Positions 33,349-41,725 of a DNA stretch of 64,000 nt are shown here, piece after piece. The notes beneath the pieces are model-generated. The model was not told the DNA's origin, searched no databases, and worked only from the letters and a program-made list of their open reading frames with translations. A program made the position numbers and the translations under genes. The DNA lies in assembly GCF_002266855.1 (NCBI RefSeq), contig NZ_NGJN01000004.1:1-64000 (forward strand). The letters run 5' to 3'. Numbering within the stretch: position 1 is the stretch's first letter; every line of letters begins with the position of its first letter. The stretch comes from Winogradskyella aurantia (GTDB taxonomy: Bacteria > Bacteroidota > Bacteroidia > Flavobacteriales > Flavobacteriaceae).

Positions 33349-34203
33349 TCAGATGCTATAGGTCAATTGATCGTAAGGTAAAACCTCAGGAATTATGCTG
33401 AGATTATAAAGCTCCTTTTGAACCATATCTAAAGTGGGTTCATCAATTAATTCTTGTGACCATTCGGTGAGGGATAGCCATTCTTGAACGTCATTTATAT
33501 CCTGTTCGTACCTAATGGCTATGGTTTTGTCTATACTAGGAATATACTTAAACTCCCGTGTCGTTTCGTTGATAATGCGCAATATAGTTTCTAAATCATC
33601 CTTATGGTTGTCTATAAAATCGTTACTAACCGCTATAACAAAACATGGCCATGGTGAAGGACAATTGCCAATCCGTCTGAAGACACCATCATCAACGATA
33701 GGTTTTGTGGTAAATTTTTCCCACATAAAATAATCGGCTTTACCTCCTTGTAAAGTTTTAATGGCATTGTCTAAGTTCTTAACCACTTCAAAGCGGAGGT
33801 CCTGTTCTAAATCCCAGCCATTATTCTTGGCGTTGATGTAGGCCATGAGATGAGACCCTGAACCATATCTACTTATGGCAGCATTTTTACCTTTTATGTC
33901 TTCAATAGTTTTAAATGGTGATTTGGCATCAACATGAATGCCCCAAATCAAAGGTGTCTGTACAAATGTTTGAACAATTTTTGAAGGATTGCCAGCTATG
34001 ATGTCTTTAACTATACCTTCTGTAAGAATAACTGCAATATCGATATCGCCTGACCTTAAACCTTGGCACATGTCTCCAGTACCGCCGTAATAATCATGCC
34101 ATCTTAAATTAATGTCTTCAGTTTTGTATTCACCATTCTTAAGAGTTAAGTACCACGCTAAATTAAAATGCTCTGGCACACCACCAATATTGACTTTCTT
34201 CAT
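33349..34203 (-). CDS. periplasmic-binding-protein-fold protein without signal peptide (NMT1/SsuA-like)
   Basis: A 284-residue protein with the type II solute-binding fold: KVNIGGVPEHFNLAWYL at the start, GTGDMCQGLRSGDIDIAVILTEG (41-63) and FKTIEDIKGKNAAISRYGSGSHLMA (about 97-121), both typical of NMT1/THI5- and SsuA-like proteins. There is no signal sequence and no ABC transporter gene nearby, so it may bind its ligand in the cytoplasm, as enzymes of this fold do. It is the last gene of a five-gene minus-strand operon (33349-37350). Ligand unknown. Confidence 0.75.
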   Translation of the reverse strand: MKKVNIGGVPEHFNLAWYLTLKNGEYKTEDINLRWHDYYGGTGDMCQGLRSGDIDIAVILTEGIVKDIIAGNPSKIVQTFVQTPLIWGIHVDAKSPFKTIEDIKGKNAAISRYGSGSHLMAYINAKNNGWDLEQDLRFEVVKNLDNAIKTLQGGKADYFMWEKFTTKPIVDDGVFRRIGNCPSPWPCFVIAVSNDFIDNHKDDLETILRIINETTREFKYIPSIDKTIAIRYEQDINDVQEWLSLTEWSQELIDEPTLDMVQKELYNLSIIPEVLPYDQLTYSI

Positions 34204-34233
34204 TTTATCGTTTATAATTCCTATACTAAATTC

Positions 34234-35106
34234 TTAAATGTTCACTATACGCTCTAAGGTGTACAGGATTAATTTTTCGACTGTTTTTTTAGGGTTTTTA
34301 CTGAACCTACCCGTTGCACGATTGGCAATAATGGCATTCAGGGAGAGGGCCTCGTGCCCTAATAGTTTAGACAATCCGTAAATAACAGAGGTCTCCATTT
34401 CAAAATTGGTTATACGGAATTCCTTGTAGTTGAAACGTTCTAGTTTAGTATTAAGATTAGGATCAAATAAAGGCAGTCGTAATACTCTGCCCTGTGGGCC
34501 GTAAAATCCACCTGCAGTTCCGGTCATACCCTGAAAAATAGTATCACTTTCAAAGTACTTTTGTAAGTACTTACTATTTGAGATAATGATAGGTCGTGCT
34601 TTGTTTTTATCCCAACCCGTATGCTGAATGAAGGCATCTTCAATTTCAGGATTACTAATGCCTGCTATTTGGTAAAAGTGGAGCATACCATTAACGTCCA
34701 ATCCATGAGTACTCATTAAAAAGCCATCAACAGGAATATCGGCCTGCAAGGAGCCAGATGTACCAATTCTTATGATGTTAAGACTGGTGAGATCGGTTTT
34801 TGGTTTGCGCGTTTTTAAATCAATATTCACAAGGGCATCTAACTCATTTAAGACGATGTCAATATTATCGGGACCAATACCCGTGGAAATAACAGTGATT
34901 CGCCTGTCCTTATAATAGCCTGTTTGGGTTTTAAATTCGCGCTTTTGTGTACTGAACTCTATACTCTCAAAGTAATTGGTTATTTTCTCAACCCTGTCCT
35001 GATCACCGACAAAAATGATGGTGTCTGAAATATTTTCTGGCTTGAGATTTAGATGATAAACGCTACCATCTGGATTTAATATTAACTCAGAGTCCTTAAT
35101 TGCCAT
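34234..35106 (-). CDS. nucleoside phosphorylase (uridine phosphorylase-like)
   Basis: A 290-residue enzyme of the PNP/UDP family. FVGDQDRVEKI (33-43) is the phosphate-binding N-terminal motif GDPxR in variant form, STGIGPDNIDIVLNEL the central block, IIRIGTSGSLQADI the GTSG motif, and NFEMETSVIYGLSKLLGHEALS holds the ribose-binding Met-Glu pair. It cleaves a nucleoside with phosphate to base plus ribose-1-phosphate, probably in uridine or purine salvage. Its start overlaps the end of the DUF1835 gene by 11 bp. Confidence 0.88.
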   Translation of the reverse strand: MAIKDSELILNPDGSVYHLNLKPENISDTIIFVGDQDRVEKITNYFESIEFSTQKREFKTQTGYYKDRRITVISTGIGPDNIDIVLNELDALVNIDLKTRKPKTDLTSLNIIRIGTSGSLQADIPVDGFLMSTHGLDVNGMLHFYQIAGISNPEIEDAFIQHTGWDKNKARPIIISNSKYLQKYFESDTIFQGMTGTAGGFYGPQGRVLRLPLFDPNLNTKLERFNYKEFRITNFEMETSVIYGLSKLLGHEALSLNAIIANRATGRFSKNPKKTVEKLILYTLERIVNI

Positions 35107-36037
35107 TAAAAATGGTTTTTACAAGTTTATTTTCTTCTACACTAAATTGAAATTCTAATCGATTAACGCCACCGTAGGTCATATCATTATTGATTTCTGA
35201 AGCGTAATTATACCGTTTCAATAGTGCTTCGTGCCCTTTTCTGTTGAGTTCTACACCATCTTCAGTGACATCAAAGAACAAGGATAGTTTACTTATGATA
35301 CGTTTCAGCTGAATATCACTAAAGCCATAATAGCCTTGATAATTTAGGCTGTAGCCCAATAAATGATGTTCTGATTTTACATGGTTATCCTTTACTATCC
35401 GCAATATGTTGGCTTCTAAAACGCTAAGTCCGCTTTTCTGATGTGGAAACCTTTTGAGATGGGCCTTTAAACAATTACTCATATAGGTAAAATTGGATTT
35501 CTTAACTATATAAGGCTTAAATATATTGTGATCCTTGCCGCAATAGGTACGCCATAGGGTAATGGCTAAATCTTTATCGTCATCGGTCAGACGTACCTTA
35601 TCCTTATAATGATTTCGCAATTGTACAGGTGAAAGCTCACACAAACCCATAAGGTTTTTTTCGCCTTCTACGCGTCCACTAGAAATTAGATAAAGTGGTT
35701 TATTGATTTCTTTTTGGTGCAGGAGGTTTATAACCCCCAAAAGATTGATATGACAGAACAAATCAAATTCAAACCATAGATTAATTTCATCATACCTATC
35801 GGCATCATCCAATTTCTCTAATTCCTTTTGAAGCTCCGAGTTATTAACCTCTATGTTGTAATATGATTTTAAGAAACTAGCACGCACCTCAAAAAATTCA
35901 GTTGAGTTTATTGAAGGTATAGTTGGCCCTTCACACAGCATTTCTTGCCAGGTTAAAATTTCATCCTCAAAATCTAAATCCCTTAAATAATCCGTTAGAT
36001 TACTCCCATTTGTAATATGTAGAATACGTTTAGCCAT
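35096..36037 (-). CDS. DUF1835 domain protein
   Basis: A 313-residue soluble protein. The N-terminal ILHITNGSNLTDYLRDLDFEDEILTWQEMLCEGP (in parts) matches DUF1835: an H-I-x-x-G-x-S start, then L-x-W-x-x-x-L-x-x-G-P. YYNIEVNNSELQKELEKLDDADRYDEINLWFEFDLFCHINLL continues the domain. The function is unknown; the family is common in Bacteroidota. It lies between the SUI1 protein (6-bp gap) and the nucleoside phosphorylase (11-bp overlap), so it is co-transcribed with both. Confidence 0.75.
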   Translation of the reverse strand: MAKRILHITNGSNLTDYLRDLDFEDEILTWQEMLCEGPTIPSINSTEFFEVRASFLKSYYNIEVNNSELQKELEKLDDADRYDEINLWFEFDLFCHINLLGVINLLHQKEINKPLYLISSGRVEGEKNLMGLCELSPVQLRNHYKDKVRLTDDDKDLAITLWRTYCGKDHNIFKPYIVKKSNFTYMSNCLKAHLKRFPHQKSGLSVLEANILRIVKDNHVKSEHHLLGYSLNYQGYYGFSDIQLKRIISKLSLFFDVTEDGVELNRKGHEALLKRYNYASEINNDMTYGGVNRLEFQFSVEENKLVKTIFNGN

Positions 36038-36043
36038 AACCCT

Positions 36044-36373
36044 TTAGCCTCCAACACGTTTCACTTGAAACCCCTTATCCTTTAAGATTTCCATGATTTT
36101 TTCACGGTAATCCCCTTGAATAATAATCTTATCGTCCTTAAAACTACCACCAACACTTAAGGCTGTCTTTAATTCCTTTGCCAGTTTTTTAAAATCTTGT
36201 GTGGCTCCGGTGTAACCTTCTAAAATAGTAATGGGCTTACCCTTCCGTTTTTCATATTTGCAAATAATAGGGTCGTCCTGTAGCCAGAGGTCATTTTGGT
36301 CATTATTATGGTGTTCCGTTATCTCAGGAACGTGATCGGGAAACAAATTCTTTAATTGATCTTTTAAATCCAT
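36044..36373 (-). CDS. SUI1/eIF1-like translation factor (YciH type)
   Basis: A 109-residue protein. The C-terminal two thirds form the SUI1 fold: KRKGKPITILEGYTGATQDFKKLAKELK, then VGGSFKDDKIIIQGDYREKIMEILKDKGFQVKRVGG (in parts), which matches bacterial YciH. In E. coli, YciH affects initiation fidelity under stress. It is the second gene of the operon that starts with the 2-oxoglutarate oxygenase-like gene. Confidence 0.9.
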   Translation of the reverse strand: MDLKDQLKNLFPDHVPEITEHHNNDQNDLWLQDDPIICKYEKRKGKPITILEGYTGATQDFKKLAKELKTALSVGGSFKDDKIIIQGDYREKIMEILKDKGFQVKRVGG

Positions 36374-36399
36374 TAAACTAATATAAATTGTTAGGCCTG

Positions 36400-37350
36400 T
36401 TATTTTTTAATAAGACCTAATTCTACCAAACGTTCATTTAAAAATTCTCCAGCCGTAATATCCTCAAATTGTTTGGGGTGATCTTTGTCAATACAACTTT
36501 CAAGTACGTCTAATTTCATGCTGCTAATGGGGTGCATAAAAAAAGGTATAGAGTATCGCGACGTTCCCCAAAGCTCACGTGGTGGATTAATGACTCTGTG
36601 AATTGTTGACTTTAATTTATTATTGGTATGTCGTGATAGCATATCACCAACATTGATCATTAATTCATCTGGCTCCGCAATAGCGTCAATCCACACGCCG
36701 TCGTGGCGTTGTACTTGTAATCCTCGCCCTTGAGCTCCCATAAGCAGGGTAATAAGATTAATATCGCCATGGGCCGCAGCTCGCACTGCATTCTTTGGTT
36801 CTTCCGTAATTGGTGGGTAATGAATAGGACGGAGAATGGAATTGCCGTTATGTATGTAATCATCAAAATAGGTTTCCTTTAATCCTAAATGTAAGGCTAG
36901 GGCCCTTAATACATATTTGGCGGTTTTCTCCAACATCCTGTAGGTTTCCTTACCTATTCTATTGAATTCTGGTAATTCCTTGACTTCTACATTTTCTGGA
37001 TATTCTTTTCGAAGTTCGTCATTATCCTCCACGTATTGTCCAAAATGCCAAAATTCTTTTAAATCGCCCTCCTTTTTTCCTTTAGCACTTTCCTTTCCAA
37101 AAGATACATATCCTCTTTGGCCACCGATTCCGGGAATTTCATAACGCTTTTTTACCTCGACAGGAAGTTTGAAGAAGTTTTTTACCTCCGCATAGAGTTT
37201 ATCAACCAATTGGTCTTCTAAAAAATGCCCCTTTAAAGCCACAAAACCGATGTCTTCATACGCCTTTCCTATGTCATTTATGAATTTTTGCTTGCGCTGA
37301 GGGTCTCCCGAAATAAAATCGGTCAAATCTACGCTTGGTATTCTATCCAT
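36400..37350 (-). CDS. isopenicillin-N-synthase-like 2-oxoglutarate/Fe(II) oxygenase
   Basis: A 316-residue protein with the complete double-stranded beta-helix iron site: His194-x-Asp196 (AAHGDINLITLL) and His251 (STIHRVINPP), plus the R-x-S pair (Arg265, Ser267) that binds the 2-oxoglutarate carboxylate. The N-terminal DRIPSVDL and YEDIGFVALKGH match the DIOX-N region. Members act in antibiotic, hormone or pyrimidine metabolism; here no biosynthetic cluster is present, so the substrate is unknown. It is the first gene of the operon 33349-37350. Confidence 0.88.
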   Translation of the reverse strand: MDRIPSVDLTDFISGDPQRKQKFINDIGKAYEDIGFVALKGHFLEDQLVDKLYAEVKNFFKLPVEVKKRYEIPGIGGQRGYVSFGKESAKGKKEGDLKEFWHFGQYVEDNDELRKEYPENVEVKELPEFNRIGKETYRMLEKTAKYVLRALALHLGLKETYFDDYIHNGNSILRPIHYPPITEEPKNAVRAAAHGDINLITLLMGAQGRGLQVQRHDGVWIDAIAEPDELMINVGDMLSRHTNNKLKSTIHRVINPPRELWGTSRYSIPFFMHPISSMKLDVLESCIDKDHPKQFEDITAGEFLNERLVELGLIKK

Positions 37351-37491
37351 GAAATTAAAAATTTATAGTAATATACAAATCTAACCAAAATAGTACTAAA
37401 AATTGCACTTAGTATTGCACACAAAAAAAAGCCGCGCGTACCATATTGTATCAATTTTACTTACATTTGAACTATACAGAAGGATTAATTT

Positions 37492-39492
37492 ATGCCCACA
37501 ATAACCAAAAGTAATATCGACTACGATAAACGGAACTTAAGTGATAAGACCTTATTGAAGCTTTACTACAACATGTTAAAGCCTAGGCTTATAGAAGAAA
37601 AGATGCTCATATTATTACGTCAAGGTAAGATATCTAAGTGGTTTTCTGGTATAGGTCAAGAGGCCATAGCAGTTGGTGTTACCATGGCCCTTAAAACAAG
37701 CGAATATATATTACCTATGCATCGAAACCTCGGTGTATTTACAACCCGAGAAATTCCGTTGCACCGTTTGTTTAGCCAATGGCAAGGAAAGGCCAGTGGT
37801 TTTACCAATGGTAGAGACCGCTCATTTCATTTTGGTACGCAAGATTATAATATCGTGGGTATGATTTCTCACCTTGGCCCGCAATTAGGCGTGGCTGACG
37901 GAATTGCTCTGGCCAACTTACTGAAGAGCAATGGTCAGGTGACCGCTGTATTTACCGGCGAAGGCGGCACTAGTGAAGGTGATTTCCACGAAGCTCTTAA
38001 CGTAGCTTCGGTTTGGCAATTACCCGTATTATTCTGTATAGAAAACAATGGTTATGGCTTATCAACACCAACCAATGAACAATACCATTGCAAGCACTTG
38101 GCTGATCGCGGTAAAGGGTATGGTATAGAGTCCTTTATCTTAGACGGCAATAATATTATAGAAACCTATACTAAGGTTAAAAAATTAGTCGAAAGCATTA
38201 GAAAACGTCCAAGGCCAATCCTCATTGAGTTTAAAACGTTTAGGCGGCGCGGTCATGAAGAAGCGAGTGGCACCAAATATGTCCCCAAAGAATTGATGGA
38301 AGACTGGGAAGCCAAAGACCCCATCGAAAATTTCAGAAGTTATCTCTACGCTAAGAAAATCCTAGATCCTATTACTGATGAGACCTATCACAATGATATT
38401 AAGACGGAAATAGAGGAGGCCCTAGAGTCGGCATATGCTGAAGAGGCTATTGTACCCGATGAAAGCAAAGAATTACATGATGTTTATAAAGATTTTGATT
38501 TTGAACATATTAAGCCAAATAAAGAAACAAAAGAATTAAGATTGGTGGATGCTATATCTGAAGGTCTTAAGCAGTCAATGCTAAAGCACGACGACCTAGT
38601 TATTATGGGTCAGGATATAGCAGAATATGGCGGTGTTTTTAAAATAACCGAAGGCTTTGTACAGAAATTCGGCAAAGACCGCGTTAGAAATACACCGATA
38701 TGCGAATCTGCTATTGTCGAAGCCGCAATGGGCTTATCCATTGCCGGAATGAAAGCGGTTGTGGAAATGCAGTTTTCGGACTTTGTTACGTCTGGGTTTA
38801 ATCCCATCGTTAATTATTTGGCAAAATCCTTTTATCGCTGGCAACAAAATGCTGATGTTGTTATTAGGATGCCTTGCGGTGGTGGGGTAGCGGCCGGACC
38901 TTTCCATTCACAGACCAATGAAGCCTGGTTTACCAAAACTCCTGGATTAAAAGTGGTGTATCCTGCATTTCCTCATGACGCCAAGGGGTTATTGGCTATG
39001 GCCATTAACGACCCAAATCCTGTTATGTTTTTTGAGCATAAAGCACTGTATCGCAACATTAGACAAGAGGTACCCACCGATTATTTTACATTACCTTTTG
39101 GACAGGCCTCACTAATTAGGGAAGGCGAGGATATTACGATCATCACCTATGGTGCTGGCGTACACTGGGCTTTAGCGAGTTTAGATGCCCATCCTGATAT
39201 TTCGGCAGACCTCATTGATTTAAGAACACTTCAGCCCTTGGATGAGGAGGCATTGTTTAATTCGGTAAAGAAAACAGGCAAGGCGATAATTCTTCAAGAA
39301 GATTCCCTTTTTGGTGGCATTTCTAGTGATATTTCAGCTCTTATAATGGAGCATTGTTTTAAATATCTCGATGCACCCGTAAAGCGTGTGGCTAGTTTGG
39401 AAACCCCTATTCCCTTTGCATCGCAATTGGAAGAGCAGTATTTACCGAAAGCTAGATTTGAGAAAGCATTATTAGAGTTGGCAGCCTACTAA
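37492..39492 (+). CDS. 2-oxoacid dehydrogenase E1, fused alpha and beta subunits
   Basis: A 666-residue thiamine-diphosphate enzyme. Residues 1-330 are the E1 alpha part (GIGQEAIAVGV, HRNLGVFTTREIPLHRLFSQW, cofactor motif GEGGTSEGDFHEALN followed by ENNGYGLSTP, and the FRRRGHEEASG loop). Residues 345-666 are E1 beta (MGQDIAEYGGVFKIT, NTPICESAIVEAAMGLSIAGM, VRMPCGGGVAAGPFHSQTNEAW). This fusion is typical of Bacteroidota branched-chain 2-oxoacid dehydrogenase, which supplies iso-fatty acid precursors, but pyruvate-type activity cannot be excluded. The E2 and E3 genes are elsewhere. Confidence 0.93.
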   Translation: MPTITKSNIDYDKRNLSDKTLLKLYYNMLKPRLIEEKMLILLRQGKISKWFSGIGQEAIAVGVTMALKTSEYILPMHRNLGVFTTREIPLHRLFSQWQGKASGFTNGRDRSFHFGTQDYNIVGMISHLGPQLGVADGIALANLLKSNGQVTAVFTGEGGTSEGDFHEALNVASVWQLPVLFCIENNGYGLSTPTNEQYHCKHLADRGKGYGIESFILDGNNIIETYTKVKKLVESIRKRPRPILIEFKTFRRRGHEEASGTKYVPKELMEDWEAKDPIENFRSYLYAKKILDPITDETYHNDIKTEIEEALESAYAEEAIVPDESKELHDVYKDFDFEHIKPNKETKELRLVDAISEGLKQSMLKHDDLVIMGQDIAEYGGVFKITEGFVQKFGKDRVRNTPICESAIVEAAMGLSIAGMKAVVEMQFSDFVTSGFNPIVNYLAKSFYRWQQNADVVIRMPCGGGVAAGPFHSQTNEAWFTKTPGLKVVYPAFPHDAKGLLAMAINDPNPVMFFEHKALYRNIRQEVPTDYFTLPFGQASLIREGEDITIITYGAGVHWALASLDAHPDISADLIDLRTLQPLDEEALFNSVKKTGKAIILQEDSLFGGISSDISALIMEHCFKYLDAPVKRVASLETPIPFASQLEEQYLPKARFEKALLELAAY

Positions 39493-39627
39493 TAGTGCTA
39501 ATACTACCCTATAAAACAACGCATTAACTGTAATTTTGTCATATAATCTGAAATTTTTTCAGTGTATTTGACTTGGTATTCTTTTTGCCTCTATGTGTAA
39601 AAAATGTTTAACTTAAATGTAAATCTT

Positions 39628-40107
39628 ATGAGTAATTTAATTCCAACTTTAAAAAATGGTAGTGAATCAAATTCAGGTTTAGGATTTAGAACATTACCAC
39701 GCATGTCCTCTTGGATTGATGACATTATCAATAGTAGTTTTAACGGCGAATTTATGTCTAATTTCAATACAGGTATAACATTACCTGCAGTGAATATTAT
39801 CGACAACGACGAGGATTATATTGTAGAAATGGCTGTTCCAGGATTGAAGAAATCAGATTTTGATATCAGCATAGACAATATGCTTTTATCAATATCAGCA
39901 GAACGTCAATCAGAGCATGAAGATGATAGTAAAACTTTTACTCGAAGAGAATTTGGATATGCTTCGTTCAAGCGCACATTCACGTTACCAGAAACTGTCC
40001 AAACAGAAAAAATAAATGCTAGTTATAACGATGGCATATTACGTGTTGTTTTGCCTAAAAGAGACGAGGCAAAAAAGAAGCCAATAAAACAGATAAAAGT
40101 AAACTAA
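39628..40107 (+). CDS. Hsp20/alpha-crystallin small heat shock protein
   Basis: A protein of about 159 residues starting at MSNLIPTL; an in-frame Met 24 bases upstream is possible. The N-terminal arm (1-45) is followed by the alpha-crystallin domain: PAVNIIDNDEDYIVEMAVPGLKKSDFDISI (in parts), then GYASFKRTFTLPETVQTEKINASYNDGILRVVLPK, with the conserved A-x-x-x-n-G-v-L motif in variant form. The C-terminal tail is basic (KPIKQIKVN) and contains the I-x-V oligomer contact. It is an ATP-independent holdase chaperone. A strong bidirectional terminator follows. Confidence 0.93.
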   Translation: MSNLIPTLKNGSESNSGLGFRTLPRMSSWIDDIINSSFNGEFMSNFNTGITLPAVNIIDNDEDYIVEMAVPGLKKSDFDISIDNMLLSISAERQSEHEDDSKTFTRREFGYASFKRTFTLPETVQTEKINASYNDGILRVVLPKRDEAKKKPIKQIKVN

Positions 40108-40123
40108 AAAAGTAGAAAAAATC

Positions 40124-40151
40124 AAAAAGCCGGCTGTCATGCCGGCTTTTT
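40124..40151. terminator. bidirectional terminator between hsp20 and microprotein genes
   Basis: AAAAAGCCGGC and GCCGGCTTTTT form an 11-bp perfect stem with a TGTCAT loop. T-runs follow in both directions, so it can end both the plus-strand hsp20 and the minus-strand microprotein transcript. Confidence 0.9.
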
Positions 40152-40172
40152 ACATCCTGTAAACGTTAAAGG

Positions 40173-40250
40173 TTAATCCCATAACTTTAAATTTGTTAAG
40201 TCATCATCTAAACTATTAGATGTATTGACAATTTTACTTAAGGCTCTCAT
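40173..40250 (-). CDS. microprotein C of a tandem set (25 residues)
   Basis: The frame codes for a 25-residue peptide beginning MRALSKIVNT and ending DDDLTNLKLWD, which is acidic. Its leader (about 34 bases with the conserved TTAAACATCAATCAATAAATC and CAGTT before ATG, read in two parts) is shared with microproteins A and B, and the first codons (MRAL against MRTL) align. The rest has diverged. It stops 22 bases before the bidirectional terminator, as the last gene of a short transcript should. Function unknown. Confidence 0.5.
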   Translation of the reverse strand: MRALSKIVNTSNSLDDDLTNLKLWD

Positions 40251-40284
40251 AACTGTTTGATTTATTGATTGATGTTTAACGTAA

Positions 40285-40371
40285 TTATCTATAACGTCTT
40301 CGTTTGTTCCACTCGTGAGTCTTGGATTCTGCAAAACTCCCTGTAAGCTGATTGTTGTTTAAAGTTCTCAT
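40285..40371 (-). CDS. microprotein B of a tandem set (28 residues)
   Basis: The 28-residue peptide begins MRTLNNNQLT and ends EWNKRRRYR, strongly basic at its C-terminus. It aligns with microprotein A without gaps: 19 of 28 residues match, with synonymous changes such as AGG/CGA (Arg), TAC/TAT (Tyr) and AAA/AAG (Lys), while substitutions cluster in the middle. That pattern supports real coding. The whole unit, leader plus frame, is tandemly duplicated with a period of about 122 bp. No family recognised. Confidence 0.6.
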   Translation of the reverse strand: MRTLNNNQLTGSFAESKTHEWNKRRRYR

Positions 40372-40406
40372 AACTGTTCGATTTATTGATTGATGTTTAA
40401 TGCTTG

Positions 40407-40493
40407 TTATCTGTAACGTCTCCTTTTGTTCCATATACAAGCTTTAGTTTCACTAAAATTGTTTGTAAGCTGATTGTTGTTTAAAGTTCTCAT
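40407..40493 (-). CDS. microprotein A of a tandem set (28 residues)
   Basis: The first of the three peptides: it begins MRTLNNNQLT and ends WNKRRRYR, with a middle TNNFSETKACI. An apparent extracytoplasmic-function sigma promoter (TGTAAC-N16-CGTCTA) lies 30-60 bases upstream. Too small and polar to be a transmembrane or signal peptide; the basic tail might bind nucleic acid or a sigma/anti-sigma partner, which is speculation. Confidence 0.6.
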   Translation of the reverse strand: MRTLNNNQLTNNFSETKACIWNKRRRYR

Positions 40494-40523
40494 AATTGTT
40501 TGTTTTTAATTGATTACACTATA

Positions 40524-40551
40524 TAGACGACACAGTTATGAATTTGTTACA
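40524..40551 (-). promoter_or_regulatory. probable ECF-sigma promoter of the microprotein genes
   Basis: On the minus strand TGTAAC (40551-40546) and CGTCTA (40529-40524) are separated by exactly 16 bp, a typical -35/-10 layout for extracytoplasmic-function sigma factors. The first ATG follows about 30 bases downstream of the -10. Confidence 0.55.
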
Positions 40552-40607
40552 GTACTTTGCATAACATAATACTTAATTAACATATTTTAACGTTTTGTAG
40601 TATATTT

Positions 40608-41030
40608 ATGATAATGAAAACAACCAGATTGATCACCCTAGTAGCTTTACTCATCATCCATTCTTGCCAGAATAGGATAGGGAAGGACTGTGATTCAAAA
40701 GTCATTGAGGTAACTGCAACTGCCTATAACTCTTTAGAATACCAAACAAGTCCAAATCCACAAATCACAGCCTTTGGTGATAGTTTAAAACCTGGATTAA
40801 ACTATATTGCAGTATCACGAGATCTGTTAGATTCTGGTTTAGTTCACAATACAAAGGTTAAAATCGAAGGTTTTGATGAGCTCTTTGTGGTCAAGGATAA
40901 AATGAACAAGCGCTGGCGCAAACGTATCGATATTTATATGGGCCTTGATGTTGATAAAGCAAAAAATTGGGGCAAAAAAAAGGTGTCCATTGAATTTTGC
41001 AGTCCTGAAAAAGATGCAATGGCTAATTGA
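40608..41030 (+). CDS. 3D-domain lipoprotein
   Basis: A 140-residue lipoprotein (signal and lipobox IIHSC, Cys about residue 20). The body matches the 3D domain named for three conserved aspartates: ITAFGDSL, VVKDKMNKRW and RIDIYMG. It is a double-psi beta-barrel related to the catalytic part of lytic transglycosylase MltA, so it may act on peptidoglycan from the outer membrane. The start could be the second Met at 40614. It overlaps the convergent ExbD gene by 8 bp and is divergent from the microprotein genes. Confidence 0.82.
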   Translation: MIMKTTRLITLVALLIIHSCQNRIGKDCDSKVIEVTATAYNSLEYQTSPNPQITAFGDSLKPGLNYIAVSRDLLDSGLVHNTKVKIEGFDELFVVKDKMNKRWRKRIDIYMGLDVDKAKNWGKKKVSIEFCSPEKDAMAN

Positions 41031-41592
41031 AATTTTTAACCATAACTTCTGATATCACCAACGGATAGGCTTTTTTTACCAACTCTAATTCGTTATGCGT
41101 AAGTTCTTCTGGCGATTTATTGAAAGTTCTTTCCGCATATGCTGCCCTTAGATCGTAGTAAGCCTTAGTAATTTCATCCTGAACGGTAATAAACAATTCA
41201 TATTTGGTTTTTGTGTCAAAACCTAATGAAATAACGGCATCTTTCGGGTGATCTGAAAATTGGGATGATTTTATACCTTTACAATAACTACAATAAGATG
41301 CCCCATTATTGTCTGCGAAGGCCTTAACACGATTTCTAATATCTGAAATTTCTACAACGTCATCTTCAATCATTATCTCTTGGTCATAATTTAAGTGAAT
41401 CCTTAAAATGTTTCGTTCATGACGATTTTTAGTACAATCCTCATTTGAGGGGCATTCACCTGGTAGTTTGCGTAAAATCCCTTTATCTGCAGAAATAGTG
41501 GTGCTTACTAAAAAGAACATAAGTAACAAAAAGGCAATGTCTGCCATTGATCCTGCATTGACCGTTGCTGCATGTCGTCTAAATGATTTCAT
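41023..41592 (-). CDS. ExbD/TolR-family protein
   Basis: A 189-residue inner-membrane protein. The transmembrane helix at 16-34 contains the ADIAFLLLMFFLVSTT core with the proton-path aspartate (Asp18), and a periplasmic domain follows. A cysteine-bearing insertion (GECPSNEDCTKN near residue 44, SYCSYCKG near 100) is longer than in E. coli ExbD and typical of flavobacterial copies. ExbD couples proton flow to TonB transport with ExbB, but no ExbB or TonB gene adjoins it, so it must pair with proteins encoded elsewhere. Confidence 0.85.
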   Translation of the reverse strand: MKSFRRHAATVNAGSMADIAFLLLMFFLVSTTISADKGILRKLPGECPSNEDCTKNRHERNILRIHLNYDQEIMIEDDVVEISDIRNRVKAFADNNGASYCSYCKGIKSSQFSDHPKDAVISLGFDTKTKYELFITVQDEITKAYYDLRAAYAERTFNKSPEELTHNELELVKKAYPLVISEVMVKNFN

Positions 41593-41725
41593 AGTACCGT
41601 GATTTAAAATGTTTGTGAGTTAGGAAATACAATAACGGTACCAATCTTGTCAAAGGTTATTAACAAAACCATCAAAAAACCCTTACAATATGCTATTTTT
41701 GCAAAATTAATGTTTTAAGATTTTT

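Noticed and set aside
40160-40510. Tandem 121-bp repeat as a noncoding satellite
   Set aside because: The conserved frames, synonymous differences, leader and flanking promoter and terminator are better explained by small genes, though the coding potential is unproven.
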